From the NCBI GenBank assembly GCA_017525525.1, contig JAFXSQ010000055.1:62001-126000 (forward strand): a stretch of DNA of 64,000 nucleotides. Reading direction: 5' to 3'. The position numbers and the translations under genes are program-made. Every line of letters begins with the position of its first letter. The first letter of the stretch is position 1. This document shows, one piece after another, positions 43,362-51,850 of the stretch. Under the pieces are notes generated by a model. That model saw only the letters and a program-made list of their open reading frames with translations, was not told where the DNA came from and searched no databases. The DNA is from Lachnospiraceae bacterium (GTDB lineage: Bacteria > Bacillota > Clostridia > Lachnospirales > Lachnospiraceae).

Positions 43362-44885
43362 ATGCAAACAGTAGTAAAAATCAACGAAATAGTGAATAAC
43401 TTTGCCTGGGGAACCTTCGGCCTGATACTTCTTCTCGGAACAGGCGTCATCTGTACACTGATGCTCAAATTCTTCCAGGTTCATCGTGTGGGACACTGGT
43501 TTAAGAAGACCTTCGGATGCATGTTTAAGGAAGGCAGAATCATCAACGATGCAGGCGCGCTTTCGCAGTTCAGGACTATCTGCACTTCGCTTTGCGCGGT
43601 TATCGGAACAGGCAATATAGCCGGAGTATCCGCCGCTATATGTATCGGCGGCCCGGGAGCTGTATTCTGGATGTGGGTGGCAGCCTTCTTCGGAATGATG
43701 ATTAAGTATTCCGAGAATGTGCTTGGCGTATATTACAGAAGAAGAAATACCGAGGGCGCGTGGTCCGGCGGTCCGATGTACTACCTTCAGGACGGCCTCG
43801 GATCAAAGAAGCATTGCAGATGGCTTGGCAAGCTTCTCGGTGTATTGTTTTGTATATTTACAATGCTTGCTTCCTTCGGAATAGGCAACATGAGCCAGAT
43901 AAACAAGATTACCATCAACTTTACTTCAACATTTCTGTCAGAGGTTGACAGGGGTGAGTTCATGGGAAGACCGGTGGTTGACTGGTGGCTGGGCGTTATT
44001 CTGATGTTTGCCACCGCAATGATATTGATGGGAGGCTTCAGAAGGCTTGCTATAGTATCCGAGAAGCTGGTTCCTTTTATGATTGTATTCTACATCGTCG
44101 GTTGTTTTGTGATAATAATAATGCGTATTAACAGGATACCTGAGGTATTTGCTTCAATATTCAAATTCGCCCTCGGTCCGGCCGCGGTTAAGGGCGGAGC
44201 AACGGGAACCGCTGTTCAGATTGCATTTAACACTATAAAAAACGGCTGCAAAAGAGGTGTGTTTTCCAATGAGGCGGGACTTGGTTCATCTGTTATAATC
44301 CATAGCAATACATGTGTGAGAGAGCCGGTAAGACAGGGAATGTGGGGGATTGCCGAGGTTTTCCTTGACACAATGGTTGTATGTACAACGACTGCATTGG
44401 TAGTGTTGAGCTCCGGCACCATAGACCTTTCCACGGGGCTTGCCGTTCAGGGAACGGAGGATGCCACATTGGTTGCCGGCGTATTCAGACAGTGTCTCGG
44501 TCGTCCGGGGGAATGGTTGGTAGTAATTGCAATTACGCTATTTGCCTTCACAACGGTTATGGGCTGGTCCTACTACGGCGCCAAGGCTACGGAGTATCTT
44601 TTCGGAATAAAGGCGGCCAAGATATACAGATTTGTTTTTATACTGATTATCGTGTTTGGCGCCGTGATGGAGTCAAACCTTGCATGGGATATCTCCGATA
44701 CATTTAACGGATTGATGATGATACCGAACTTAATAGGCGTGCTTACAATGACGCCGCTTACTATAAAACTGACGAAAAACTATATCCTAAGGAGGATAAA
44801 GGGGCAGGACATAACGCCCATGCTTTCCTTTGACGAGAATATAGAGAAGGATGCCCTGAGGGCTATCAGAAAGGGTGCGGATTAA
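43362..44885 (+). CDS. Sodium/alanine symporter (AGCS family)
   Basis: A 507-residue membrane transporter that takes up alanine or glycine with sodium. Family features include GVICTLMLKFFQVHR near the start, GNIAGVSAAICIGGPGAVFWMW, EGAWSGGPMYYLQDGL, RGVFSNEAGLGSS and ATEYLFG. Length and about eleven hydrophobic segments fit AGCS/AlsT proteins. It is preceded by a copy of the dispersed repeat, so it is probably a separate transcription unit from the DegV kinase; no regulatory signal is evident. Confidence 0.93.
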   Translation: MQTVVKINEIVNNFAWGTFGLILLLGTGVICTLMLKFFQVHRVGHWFKKTFGCMFKEGRIINDAGALSQFRTICTSLCAVIGTGNIAGVSAAICIGGPGAVFWMWVAAFFGMMIKYSENVLGVYYRRRNTEGAWSGGPMYYLQDGLGSKKHCRWLGKLLGVLFCIFTMLASFGIGNMSQINKITINFTSTFLSEVDRGEFMGRPVVDWWLGVILMFATAMILMGGFRRLAIVSEKLVPFMIVFYIVGCFVIIIMRINRIPEVFASIFKFALGPAAVKGGATGTAVQIAFNTIKNGCKRGVFSNEAGLGSSVIIHSNTCVREPVRQGMWGIAEVFLDTMVVCTTTALVVLSSGTIDLSTGLAVQGTEDATLVAGVFRQCLGRPGEWLVVIAITLFAFTTVMGWSYYGAKATEYLFGIKAAKIYRFVFILIIVFGAVMESNLAWDISDTFNGLMMIPNLIGVLTMTPLTIKLTKNYILRRIKGQDITPMLSFDENIEKDALRAIRKGAD

Positions 44886-45015
44886 CCTATGAGTAAACAG
44901 GACAAGCTTATAGCCACGGGAAATAAGAGCGGTGGGCAGGTTTGAATACGAAACTATAATAGATTATATAGATAACAAAGGATGAAAAAAAAGAATTGTG
45001 AGGGAGGACATATAA

Positions 45016-45786
45016 ATGGACAATAAGAAAAACATAGTCATTGTTTTATATCAGTACAGCGTTGTAGTTAAGGGTATCGAGAGAAAGCTTAAAGAGATGG
45101 ACTTTAATGTTCAGATCCTGTCGGAAAATATCGACGATCATGATACACTAGAAAGATATGCAATGAACAACGATACCTTTATACTGTATCTTCCGCCGGA
45201 CATCAACGAGAACAATCTTAGACGTTCGGAGATGACCGACATAATTGAGACTGTAAAGGAAGTCAGACGCAGTATTGTGCTCATAGGAGAGAAGAAGGAT
45301 CACGAAGAGCTTTCTGCCGAAGTTCCGGGTGTGTCCTCCTGCCGTTGGTTTGACAGACCGGTTGATGTGGCTGCTCTGGCGAACGCCATAGAAAAAGGAG
45401 ATTTTAAGCCTGTAGCCTCCGACGGAAAAAAGAGGGTTCTTATTGTCGATGACGATCCCTCCTACGCCGGCATGGTAAGGGAATGGATTCGGGATATGTA
45501 CCACGTTGATATAGTGACAGCGGGTATGCAGGCAATCACATTTCTTGTCAAGAACAAGGTCGACCTTATACTTCTTGACTATGAGATGCCCATAATCGAC
45601 GGCCCTCAGGTTCTGCAGATGCTCAGACAGGAGGAAAGCACAAAGGATATTCCGGTTGTCTTTCTTACAGGCGTGGGTACTAAGGAGGAGGTTGCCCGAG
45701 TGATAAGCTTAAAGCCAAACGGCTACATCCTGAAGTCAACCACAAGAGAAGATTTGATTAATTCAATTAAAACAAAAATTGCGTAA
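45016..45786 (+). CDS. Response regulator with degenerate N-terminal and intact C-terminal receiver
   Basis: A 256-residue soluble protein without a DNA-binding or enzymatic output domain. Residues 7-120 have a receiver-like fold but no phospho-Asp (TFILYLPPDINE at that position). Residues 138-255 are a complete receiver: DDDPSYAG, Asp188 in LILLDYEMPIIDG, Thr in VVFLTG and Lys in ILKSTT. It may act as a phosphate sink, adaptor or protein-interaction switch in the nearby phosphorelays. A GAGGGAGG site precedes the ATG. The next gene starts 21 bases downstream, possibly in the same transcript. Confidence 0.88.
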   Translation: MDNKKNIVIVLYQYSVVVKGIERKLKEMDFNVQILSENIDDHDTLERYAMNNDTFILYLPPDINENNLRRSEMTDIIETVKEVRRSIVLIGEKKDHEELSAEVPGVSSCRWFDRPVDVAALANAIEKGDFKPVASDGKKRVLIVDDDPSYAGMVREWIRDMYHVDIVTAGMQAITFLVKNKVDLILLDYEMPIIDGPQVLQMLRQEESTKDIPVVFLTGVGTKEEVARVISLKPNGYILKSTTREDLINSIKTKIA

Positions 45787-45807
45787 TTCATAAATGAGGT
45801 AATAATC

Positions 45808-47673
45808 TTGAAGCTTGCTTTACCCGACAGAATACTTATGAATATTGAAAAGCCCGCAAGGTACATAGGACAGGAGGTTAACATGGCAGTGAAGGACATC
45901 AATTCGGTCGATGTCCGGGTTGCCATGTGCTTTCCCGATGTATACGAAATAGGTATGTCCTACCTGGGGCTGCAGATACTTTACGACCTTTTCAACAGAT
46001 ATGAGGATTGCTACTGTGAGAGAGTTTTCTCGCCATGGCCGGATTTGGACAAGGTTATGCGTGAGGAGAACATAAAGCTTTTTACACTGGAGACACAGAC
46101 GCCGGTCTGCGACATGGACTGGCTCGGTATCACAATTCAGTACGAGATGTGTTACACGAACATACTTCAGGTAATCGACCTTTCGGGCATTCCTCTTCTT
46201 GCCAAAGACAGGAAGAAGGGCGATGCCATAGTCATAGGCGGGGGACCCTGCACGGTCAATCCCGAGCCTGTGGCTGATTTCTTTGACATAATCTATGTAG
46301 GTGAGGGCGAGGTCTCTTACCGAAATCTCCTTGATTTATACAAACAATATAAGAACTCGGATATGACAAGAGAGGACTTTTTACACGAGGCCTCCAAGCT
46401 GCCGGGGATATATTCTCCCTCTCTTTATGATGTGGACTACAATGAGGACGGAACCGTAAGAGAGATAAGGCCTCTTCGAGAGGGTGTGCCGGAGAAGATA
46501 GTATGGCAGGACGTGCTTGATTTTGAGAATGCGCCTTACCCGATGAAGCCGGTTATTCCTTACTTGAAGGTAACACAGGATAGAGTCGGTCTGGAAATAA
46601 TGCGTGGCTGCATAAGGGGCTGCCGCTTCTGTCAGGCGGGTATGATCTACCGACCCACAAGACAGAAGAATGTGGACATGCTCAAGAAGTATGCTAAGGA
46701 GATGCTTAAGAATACCGGTTATGAGGAGATCAACTTAAGCTCCCTTTCTTCGAGTGATTATGACAAGCTTGACGAGCTTCTGACCTTTCTTATAGAGATG
46801 AGGGATAACGATCATGTCAATGTATCGCTGCCGTCGCTTCGCGTCGATGCATTTTCGCTTGATGTGATGAGCAAGGTGCAGGATATAAAGAAGTCCAGCC
46901 TTACCTTCGCCTGTGAAGCGGGCACGCAGAGACTCAGAAACGTAATAAATAAAGGACTTACCGAGGAGTATATCATGGAGGGCTGCCGCCAGGCCTTTGT
47001 GGGTGGCTGGGACAAGGTTAAGCTTTACTTTATGCTCGGACTTCCGACGGAGACCGAGGAGGATATGCTGGGCATAGCTGAGCTTTCACAGCGCATATCA
47101 GAGTGCTTTTTCGACAATGTACCTAAGGAGCAAAGAAACGGCAGGGTTATGATCACTGCGTCTGCATCCTACTTTGTGCCGAAACCATTTACACCGTTCC
47201 AGTGGGCGTCAATGATAAGACCTGAGGAATTCACAAGAAGGGCTCATGCCGTAAAGGACGCCTGCAACAGTATGCGAAACAAGAAGAGTATAAGGTTCAT
47301 ATACCATGATGCGGATATATCTATCTTAGAAGGCGTGTTCGCCCGCGGGGACAGAAGACTTTCCAAGGTGATTTTAAGGGCTTACGAAAAGGGCGCAATC
47401 TACGATGCCTGGTCGGAATTCTTCAAGCCTGCAATCTATGATGAGGCCTTTGCTGAGTGTGGTATAGACCCTTACTTTTATACGGAGAGAACCCGCCCGG
47501 AGGATGAAGTCTTCCCATGGGATCACATAGATGTGGGCGTGACAAGAAGCTTTCTTCTTAATGAGTGGAGACTCTCACAGCAGGAGAAGGTAACCCCAAA
47601 CTGCAGGGAGAAATGCTCGGGCTGCGGCGCGGCAAAGTACGGAGGAGGTGTGTGCTATGAAGCTAAGAATTAA
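45808..47673 (+). CDS. TIGR03960-type radical SAM protein
   Basis: A 621-residue B12-binding-type radical SAM protein. The start is the TTG at 45808: the family begins LPDxILxxIEKPARYIGGE, and this frame gives LALPDRILMNIEKPARYIG. The first half (DVYEIGMSYLGLQILYDL, IVIGGGPCTVNPEPV) is the cobalamin-binding-like domain; the radical SAM cluster motif is CIRGCRFC in EIMRGCIRGCRFCQAG. The C-terminus has a Cys-rich CREKCSGCGAAKYGG. In many Firmicutes it sits next to a DUF2344 gene and RNase G, as here. Function is unknown; a tRNA or ribosome modification is often guessed. Confidence 0.92.
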   Translation: MKLALPDRILMNIEKPARYIGQEVNMAVKDINSVDVRVAMCFPDVYEIGMSYLGLQILYDLFNRYEDCYCERVFSPWPDLDKVMREENIKLFTLETQTPVCDMDWLGITIQYEMCYTNILQVIDLSGIPLLAKDRKKGDAIVIGGGPCTVNPEPVADFFDIIYVGEGEVSYRNLLDLYKQYKNSDMTREDFLHEASKLPGIYSPSLYDVDYNEDGTVREIRPLREGVPEKIVWQDVLDFENAPYPMKPVIPYLKVTQDRVGLEIMRGCIRGCRFCQAGMIYRPTRQKNVDMLKKYAKEMLKNTGYEEINLSSLSSSDYDKLDELLTFLIEMRDNDHVNVSLPSLRVDAFSLDVMSKVQDIKKSSLTFACEAGTQRLRNVINKGLTEEYIMEGCRQAFVGGWDKVKLYFMLGLPTETEEDMLGIAELSQRISECFFDNVPKEQRNGRVMITASASYFVPKPFTPFQWASMIRPEEFTRRAHAVKDACNSMRNKKSIRFIYHDADISILEGVFARGDRRLSKVILRAYEKGAIYDAWSEFFKPAIYDEAFAECGIDPYFYTERTRPEDEVFPWDHIDVGVTRSFLLNEWRLSQQEKVTPNCREKCSGCGAAKYGGGVCYEAKN

Positions 47674-48433
47674 ATACACCAAGACCGGACCTTTAAGATA
47701 TATAAGTCACCTTGATGTGATGCGCTTTTTTCAAAAAGCCATAAGGAGAGCGGGCTTTGATGTCTCGTATACGAAGGGTTTTTCGCCTCATCAGATTATA
47801 AGCTTCGCGGCTCCGATGCCGCTTGGGATGACATCTGAGGGAGAGTATTTTGACGGTGAGTTTAATACCGTGACTAATACGGCAGACATGGTTGAAGGCA
47901 TCAACGAAACCATGCCTCCTTACATTCAGGTGCTCGATATAATAAAGCTCGAGGATAAGGCAAAACCTTCCATGTCGATAGTTGCCGCATCCGACTATGT
48001 GGTTTACGACAATCCTCAGTCTGAAGTAAGACCGGTAAGCAATCTGATAAGCAAAGGCTTTGAATTGCCGGATGAGCTGGTTGCCTTAAAGAAGACGAAA
48101 TCCGGAGAGAAAACCGAGGACATAAGACCGTATATCTACGGTCTGGGTCTTATGGACACAACAAGCGGAGAGATAAGCAGGTGGATTCTAAAGCCCGAGG
48201 GCGCTTCTGACAGAGTTAAGATAGTGACGCCTCTTGAAGAGCCGGTGGGGCTTTATATGCTGCTTTCCGCGGGAAGTATAAATAACTTAAAGCCCGAAGC
48301 CGTATCGGGCGGGCTTGCGAAATTATTCGATTGCCCGTATTCGGCAGGCGACGAGAGGATACACAGGCTTGATACCTTTATGAATTCTGATACGGGCTTT
48401 GCTTCGCTTGATAAATCCGGCGAAAGATTTTGA
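47657..48433 (+). CDS. Radical SAM-linked DUF2344/TIGR03936 protein
   Basis: A 258-residue partner of the upstream radical SAM protein; in some species the two are fused. It begins MKLRIKYTKTGPLRYISHLD; I chose the ATG at 47657 because GGAGGAGG lies eight bases upstream, rather than the in-frame GTG three codons earlier. Family features include FFQKAIRRAGFDVSYTKGFSPH and PLPLGMTSEGEY-like PMPLGMTSEGEYFD. It overlaps the upstream gene by 17 bases, showing tight coupling. Exact function is not known. Confidence 0.92.
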   Translation: MKLRIKYTKTGPLRYISHLDVMRFFQKAIRRAGFDVSYTKGFSPHQIISFAAPMPLGMTSEGEYFDGEFNTVTNTADMVEGINETMPPYIQVLDIIKLEDKAKPSMSIVAASDYVVYDNPQSEVRPVSNLISKGFELPDELVALKKTKSGEKTEDIRPYIYGLGLMDTTSGEISRWILKPEGASDRVKIVTPLEEPVGLYMLLSAGSINNLKPEAVSGGLAKLFDCPYSAGDERIHRLDTFMNSDTGFASLDKSGERF

Positions 48434-48477
48434 TTTATTCGGAAATGAAATCAGAAAATCAAGAAAGAAGATCATAC

Positions 48478-49599
48478 ATGTCAGACAGATTTGTGATAAC
48501 AGAATACAGGGGCAAGCTTCTTTCTTTTCTGGTAGAGGACGGTAAAGCCATGGAGATTCGAGGATATGACGAGTGCTCCGTGGTCGGTAATATCTATGTT
48601 GCGGTTGTGTCTAATGTATTGGAAAACATTGGAGCTGTATTTGCCGACATCAAAAAGGGTGTTTCGGTTTATATTGCGTTGGAAGAATTTGAGAAGAGGC
48701 CTAAAAGGGGCGAGCTGATAACCGTAAGGATCATCAAGGATGCTTACATGAAGAAGAAGGCCGTTGCGACAACGGTTCTTTCCGTGACGACGGATACGGT
48801 TGTTGTCTCAACGGATAGCAGGGTAGGCGTGTCATCAAAGATTAGTTCAGAGGCTGAGAGAGACAGGTTAAAGGTTATATTTAAAGGTGCGTTGGGCAGT
48901 CGAAATTATGGCGGTATTATCAGAACCTCCGCGGAGGGAAGGGATGAAAAGGAGCTTGAAGGCGCATTTTCCGAGGCGGTAAAAAGCCTTGAAGAGCTTG
49001 TAAAAAGCTCCGGTTTTGCAACCGCTTATTCATGCATCTTCAGTGAGCCCTCGGCATTGGTTAAGGATGTCAGAGAGCTTAAATGCAAGCGAGATATTAT
49101 CGTTGTTACAGATATAAGGGATGTGTATGACCGGATAAGCGCTTCGGGAATGCAGGCTGAGTTCTATGATGACTCAAACTTAAGCCTTATGTCATTTTAC
49201 AATTTGAACAAGCTTATGGAACGAGTGCTCTCAAAGAGGGCTTATCTTAAGTCAGGAGGTTTCCTGGTGATTGAGACAACCGAGGCGCTGAATGTGATTG
49301 ATGTCAACAGCGGCAAGGATATCAAGGGTTCTGACAGGGAGGAGAGCCTGCTTAACATCAATCTTGAGGCTGCGGAGGAGATTGCCAGACAATTAAGGTT
49401 GCGTAATCTGACCGGAATAGTTATAATAGATTTCATAAGCATGAAGGAGCCCTCGCATGAGAGGCTTCTTTTAGAGCATCTTGAAGAAGAGCTTTCTAAG
49501 GATTTCGTGAAGACGGTTGTGGTTGATATAACCAAGCTTGGCTTAGTCGAGCTGACAAGGGCAAAGCAGCGCAAACCCTTGTCTGAACTGCTTTCTTAA
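48478..49599 (+). CDS. Ribonuclease E/G family protein, short form
   Basis: An RNase G-like endoribonuclease of 373 residues that should process or degrade structured RNAs. I chose the ATG at 48478; the open frame begins at a TTG 48 bases earlier that overlaps the stop of the previous gene. The S1-like N-terminal part is divergent. The catalytic metal Asp residues are present in NVIDVNSGK and IVIIDFISM, with the family phrase EIARQLRLRNLTG. The protein ends at QRKPLSELLS, just where longer relatives carry CPxC zinc-link and a small C-terminal domain, so dimer or tetramer formation may differ. In many clostridia rplU and rpmA follow; here the sulfur island does. Confidence 0.85.
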   Translation: MSDRFVITEYRGKLLSFLVEDGKAMEIRGYDECSVVGNIYVAVVSNVLENIGAVFADIKKGVSVYIALEEFEKRPKRGELITVRIIKDAYMKKKAVATTVLSVTTDTVVVSTDSRVGVSSKISSEAERDRLKVIFKGALGSRNYGGIIRTSAEGRDEKELEGAFSEAVKSLEELVKSSGFATAYSCIFSEPSALVKDVRELKCKRDIIVVTDIRDVYDRISASGMQAEFYDDSNLSLMSFYNLNKLMERVLSKRAYLKSGGFLVIETTEALNVIDVNSGKDIKGSDREESLLNINLEAAEEIARQLRLRNLTGIVIIDFISMKEPSHERLLLEHLEEELSKDFVKTVVVDITKLGLVELTRAKQRKPLSELLS

Positions 49600-49629
49600 G
49601 AAATTCTTTTTTAATGCCCTAAATACCCA

Positions 49630-49658
49630 TTGACATAGTAGGTAAGTCGTGTTATAGT
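49630..49658 (+). promoter_or_regulatory. Strong promoter of the sulfur island, possible Rrf2 operator
   Basis: TTGACA at 49630-49635 and TATAGT at 49653-49658 are 17 bases apart. The spacer contains CATAGTAGGTAAGTCGTG, the kind of position where Rrf2/CymR repressors bind, so the adjacent rrf2-type gene may control its own operon. The operator call is inference. Confidence 0.7.
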
Positions 49659-49716
49659 AAGCGCCATATTATTAGTCTTAATATTTTATCGTGGGAAGGG
49701 AAAGGAAGGCGCTTAT

Positions 49717-50157
49717 ATGAAGGTATCAACCAGAGTGGAATACGGGCTTATAGCACTTACCGATATCGCAATCTACAGTGAGAACGGCAAGACTGTATCG
49801 GCACCGGATATATCCGCGCGTGAGAGTATCTCACACAAATATCTTGAGCAGATATTGCTTTTATTAAGACAGGCGGGCTTTATAGCGGCGCGAAAGGGAC
49901 TTAAAGGCGGATATGCGTTGTCGCGTCCGACGGATAAGATAACTCTTACGGATGTGCTTAACGCATTGGACAACGGGATACTTGCCGAAATGGAGGGTGA
50001 GTATGCGGACGACGGCTTAGGCCCGGTTATAAACGACTGTTTCTGGGGAAAGATAAACAACGAATTAAAGTCCTACACGGACAGTCTTACTTTGGAACAT
50101 TTCGTGGAGCTTTGCAGGAACAGGACACCTGAAAGCTGGGATATGTATGTCATCTGA
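49717..50157 (+). CDS. Rrf2-family regulator, CymR-like
   Basis: A 146-residue winged-helix repressor. It begins MKVSTRVEYGLIALTDIAI with the DNA-reading helix around ISHKYLEQILLLLRQAGFI and wing RKGLKGGYALSRP, as in Rrf2 proteins. The three closely spaced cysteines that hold an iron-sulfur cluster in IscR/NsrR are absent; only isolated Cys residues occur (NDCFW, LCRN). That fits CymR, which controls cysteine metabolism in Gram-positive bacteria with CysK as partner. It heads the sulfur island, and the MetY-like gene starts 15 bases downstream. It likely represses the island when cysteine is ample (inference). Confidence 0.88.
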   Translation: MKVSTRVEYGLIALTDIAIYSENGKTVSAPDISARESISHKYLEQILLLLRQAGFIAARKGLKGGYALSRPTDKITLTDVLNALDNGILAEMEGEYADDGLGPVINDCFWGKINNELKSYTDSLTLEHFVELCRNRTPESWDMYVI

Positions 50158-50172
50158 AAGGACATATAAGAT

Positions 50173-51405
50173 ATGGAGTTTAATACTAAACTATTACACG
50201 GGAAAACCGCATCGGGATACGGACAGCGAGAGTTGCTTCCTCCTATATCTCAGGTGACTGCATTTCAGTACGAGAGTATGGAGGAGCTTGAAAAGGTCTT
50301 TGCTCACAAGAGTATGGGCTATGCTTACACAAGGATAGGCAATCCGACTATCGGCGCCTTTGAAGCCAAGATTAATGAGCTCGAGGGCGGAGCCGGAGCT
50401 GTCTGTACCAGCAGCGGTATGAGCGCAATATCCACGGCACTTCTTGCGGTCTGTTCGAGCGGTGATGAGATCATCGCGGGCAACGGCCTGTACGGAGGAA
50501 CCATAGACCTTTTTCATGACCTTGAGAAGCTTGGAATACATACGGTGTTTGCCGGACAGCTTACAGGTGAAAGAGTTAAGGAGCTCATTACCGATAGGAC
50601 GAGGGTTATATTCGGAGAACTGATCAGCAATCCTTCGTTGACGGTGATAGACATACCGGAGTTAAGTAGTGTGGCTCATGAGGCGGGCATACCGCTTTTC
50701 GTTGATTCAACCACGGCTACACCATACATAGCAAGGCCGCTTTCGCTCGGAGCCGATGTGGTTATTCATTCGACTTCAAAGTACATAAACGGCGGAGGCA
50801 ATTCAATCGGAGGCGTGATAGTCGACGGAGGTAAATTTGCATGGAACTTTGATAAGCACACCGCTTTATCAGATTTTAAGAAATACGGTCGTATGGCTCT
50901 CCTTTGCAGATTAAGGACTGATATATGGGAGAACTTAGGCGGCTGTATGGCTCCGATAAATGCTTATCTATCCTACATAGGAGCCGATACATTAGGGCTA
51001 AGGATGGAAAGAATATGCGAGAATGCCTATGCTTTGGCTAATGCATTAGACAAGGAAGAGGACATAGAGGTAAATTACTTAACACTTCCCTCGCATCCCT
51101 TCCATGAATATGTAGAAAAGGAATTGAACGGCTATGGCGGAGGAATACTTACCTTCAGGGCCGGAACCAAGGAAAGAGCCTATAAGATCATCAATTCATT
51201 GAAATACGCATTTATCGCAAGCAACATAGGAGACTTAAGAACACTTGTTATACATCCGGCTTCGACGCTTTACATCCATTCCGGAAAGGAAGAAGCAGAG
51301 GCTGCGGGAGTATACGAGGATACGATAAGAGTAAGCATCGGTATCGAAAATAAGGAAGATCTTATAGAGGATTTCCTGAATGCGATACGACAAAGCAGGG
51401 AATGA
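50173..51405 (+). CDS. MetY/cystathionine-gamma-synthase-type PLP enzyme
   Basis: A 410-residue fold-type I PLP enzyme of the Cys/Met metabolism family. Features: GYAYTRIGNPTIGAFE, SSGMSAISTAL, SYGGTIDLF-like NGLYGGTIDLF, and the PLP lysine in VVIHSTSKYINGGGN. It resembles O-acetylhomoserine or O-acetylserine sulfhydrylases, which join sulfide or a carrier thiocarboxylate to an acetylated amino acid; the choice of substrate cannot be read from the sequence. Serine acetyltransferase in the same island would supply O-acetylserine. Position between the Rrf2 regulator and a JAMM/carrier gene pair recalls carrier-dependent sulfhydrylation systems such as Wolinella HcyS/HcyD/HcyF (inference). Confidence 0.88.
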   Translation: MEFNTKLLHGKTASGYGQRELLPPISQVTAFQYESMEELEKVFAHKSMGYAYTRIGNPTIGAFEAKINELEGGAGAVCTSSGMSAISTALLAVCSSGDEIIAGNGLYGGTIDLFHDLEKLGIHTVFAGQLTGERVKELITDRTRVIFGELISNPSLTVIDIPELSSVAHEAGIPLFVDSTTATPYIARPLSLGADVVIHSTSKYINGGGNSIGGVIVDGGKFAWNFDKHTALSDFKKYGRMALLCRLRTDIWENLGGCMAPINAYLSYIGADTLGLRMERICENAYALANALDKEEDIEVNYLTLPSHPFHEYVEKELNGYGGGILTFRAGTKERAYKIINSLKYAFIASNIGDLRTLVIHPASTLYIHSGKEEAEAAGVYEDTIRVSIGIENKEDLIEDFLNAIRQSRE

Positions 51406-51411
51406 TGAAAA

Positions 51412-51846
51412 ATGAGTTTTAATAAAATACACATAAACGATGAAGTGCTTAAAATCATGGTTTCATCGGTCGAGGCAAGCTACCCTGCTGAGGGCTGTGG
51501 GCTTTTGTTTAAGGCTGATGACCATGCGGGTCCCGAGCTTAAGGTAAAGGCCGCTGCGGTCTGCTTTAATGAGGCAAAGGGGGTATCCGAGCACTACAGG
51601 ATGGATCCGATGGAGGTCTTTAAGCACGAGGAAAACCGCGCAAAGGAGAACTTAAGCCTGTCGGGGATATACCACTCACATCCCGACAAGCCGGCCATAC
51701 TTTCGGAGGAAGACATAAGGGAGATGCTTCCGGGCATGGTATATATAGTTTTCTCGGTCTTAAGCGGTAAGGTTAAGGATATCAAAGGATTTATCAAGCA
51801 CGAGAACGTGGTTCATTATGCAGAAGTAGAGGTTCAGGGAGGTTGA
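51412..51846 (+). CDS. JAMM/Mov34 metalloprotease
   Basis: A 144-residue single-domain JAMM protease. The zinc-ligand motif is GIYHSHPDKPAILSEED (HxH, Ser and Asp), and the catalytic Glu is in AEGCGLLF. Prokaryotic relatives (Mec+, QbsD, HcyD) cut just after the C-terminal Gly-Gly of small ubiquitin-like sulfur carriers, either removing tail residues or releasing an amino acid from the carrier. The gene sits four bases before a carrier-E1-rhodanese fusion whose Gly-Gly is internal, so that fusion is a likely substrate. A second JAMM gene is at 58276. Confidence 0.92.
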   Translation: MSFNKIHINDEVLKIMVSSVEASYPAEGCGLLFKADDHAGPELKVKAAAVCFNEAKGVSEHYRMDPMEVFKHEENRAKENLSLSGIYHSHPDKPAILSEEDIREMLPGMVYIVFSVLSGKVKDIKGFIKHENVVHYAEVEVQGG

Positions 51847-51850
51847 CATC

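Noticed and set aside
44889..44945. Small 18-codon open frame (MSKQDKLIATG..) between the symporter and the double-receiver gene
   Set aside because: Too short, no clear ribosome site and no recognisable similarity; it could be a chance frame or an old remnant.
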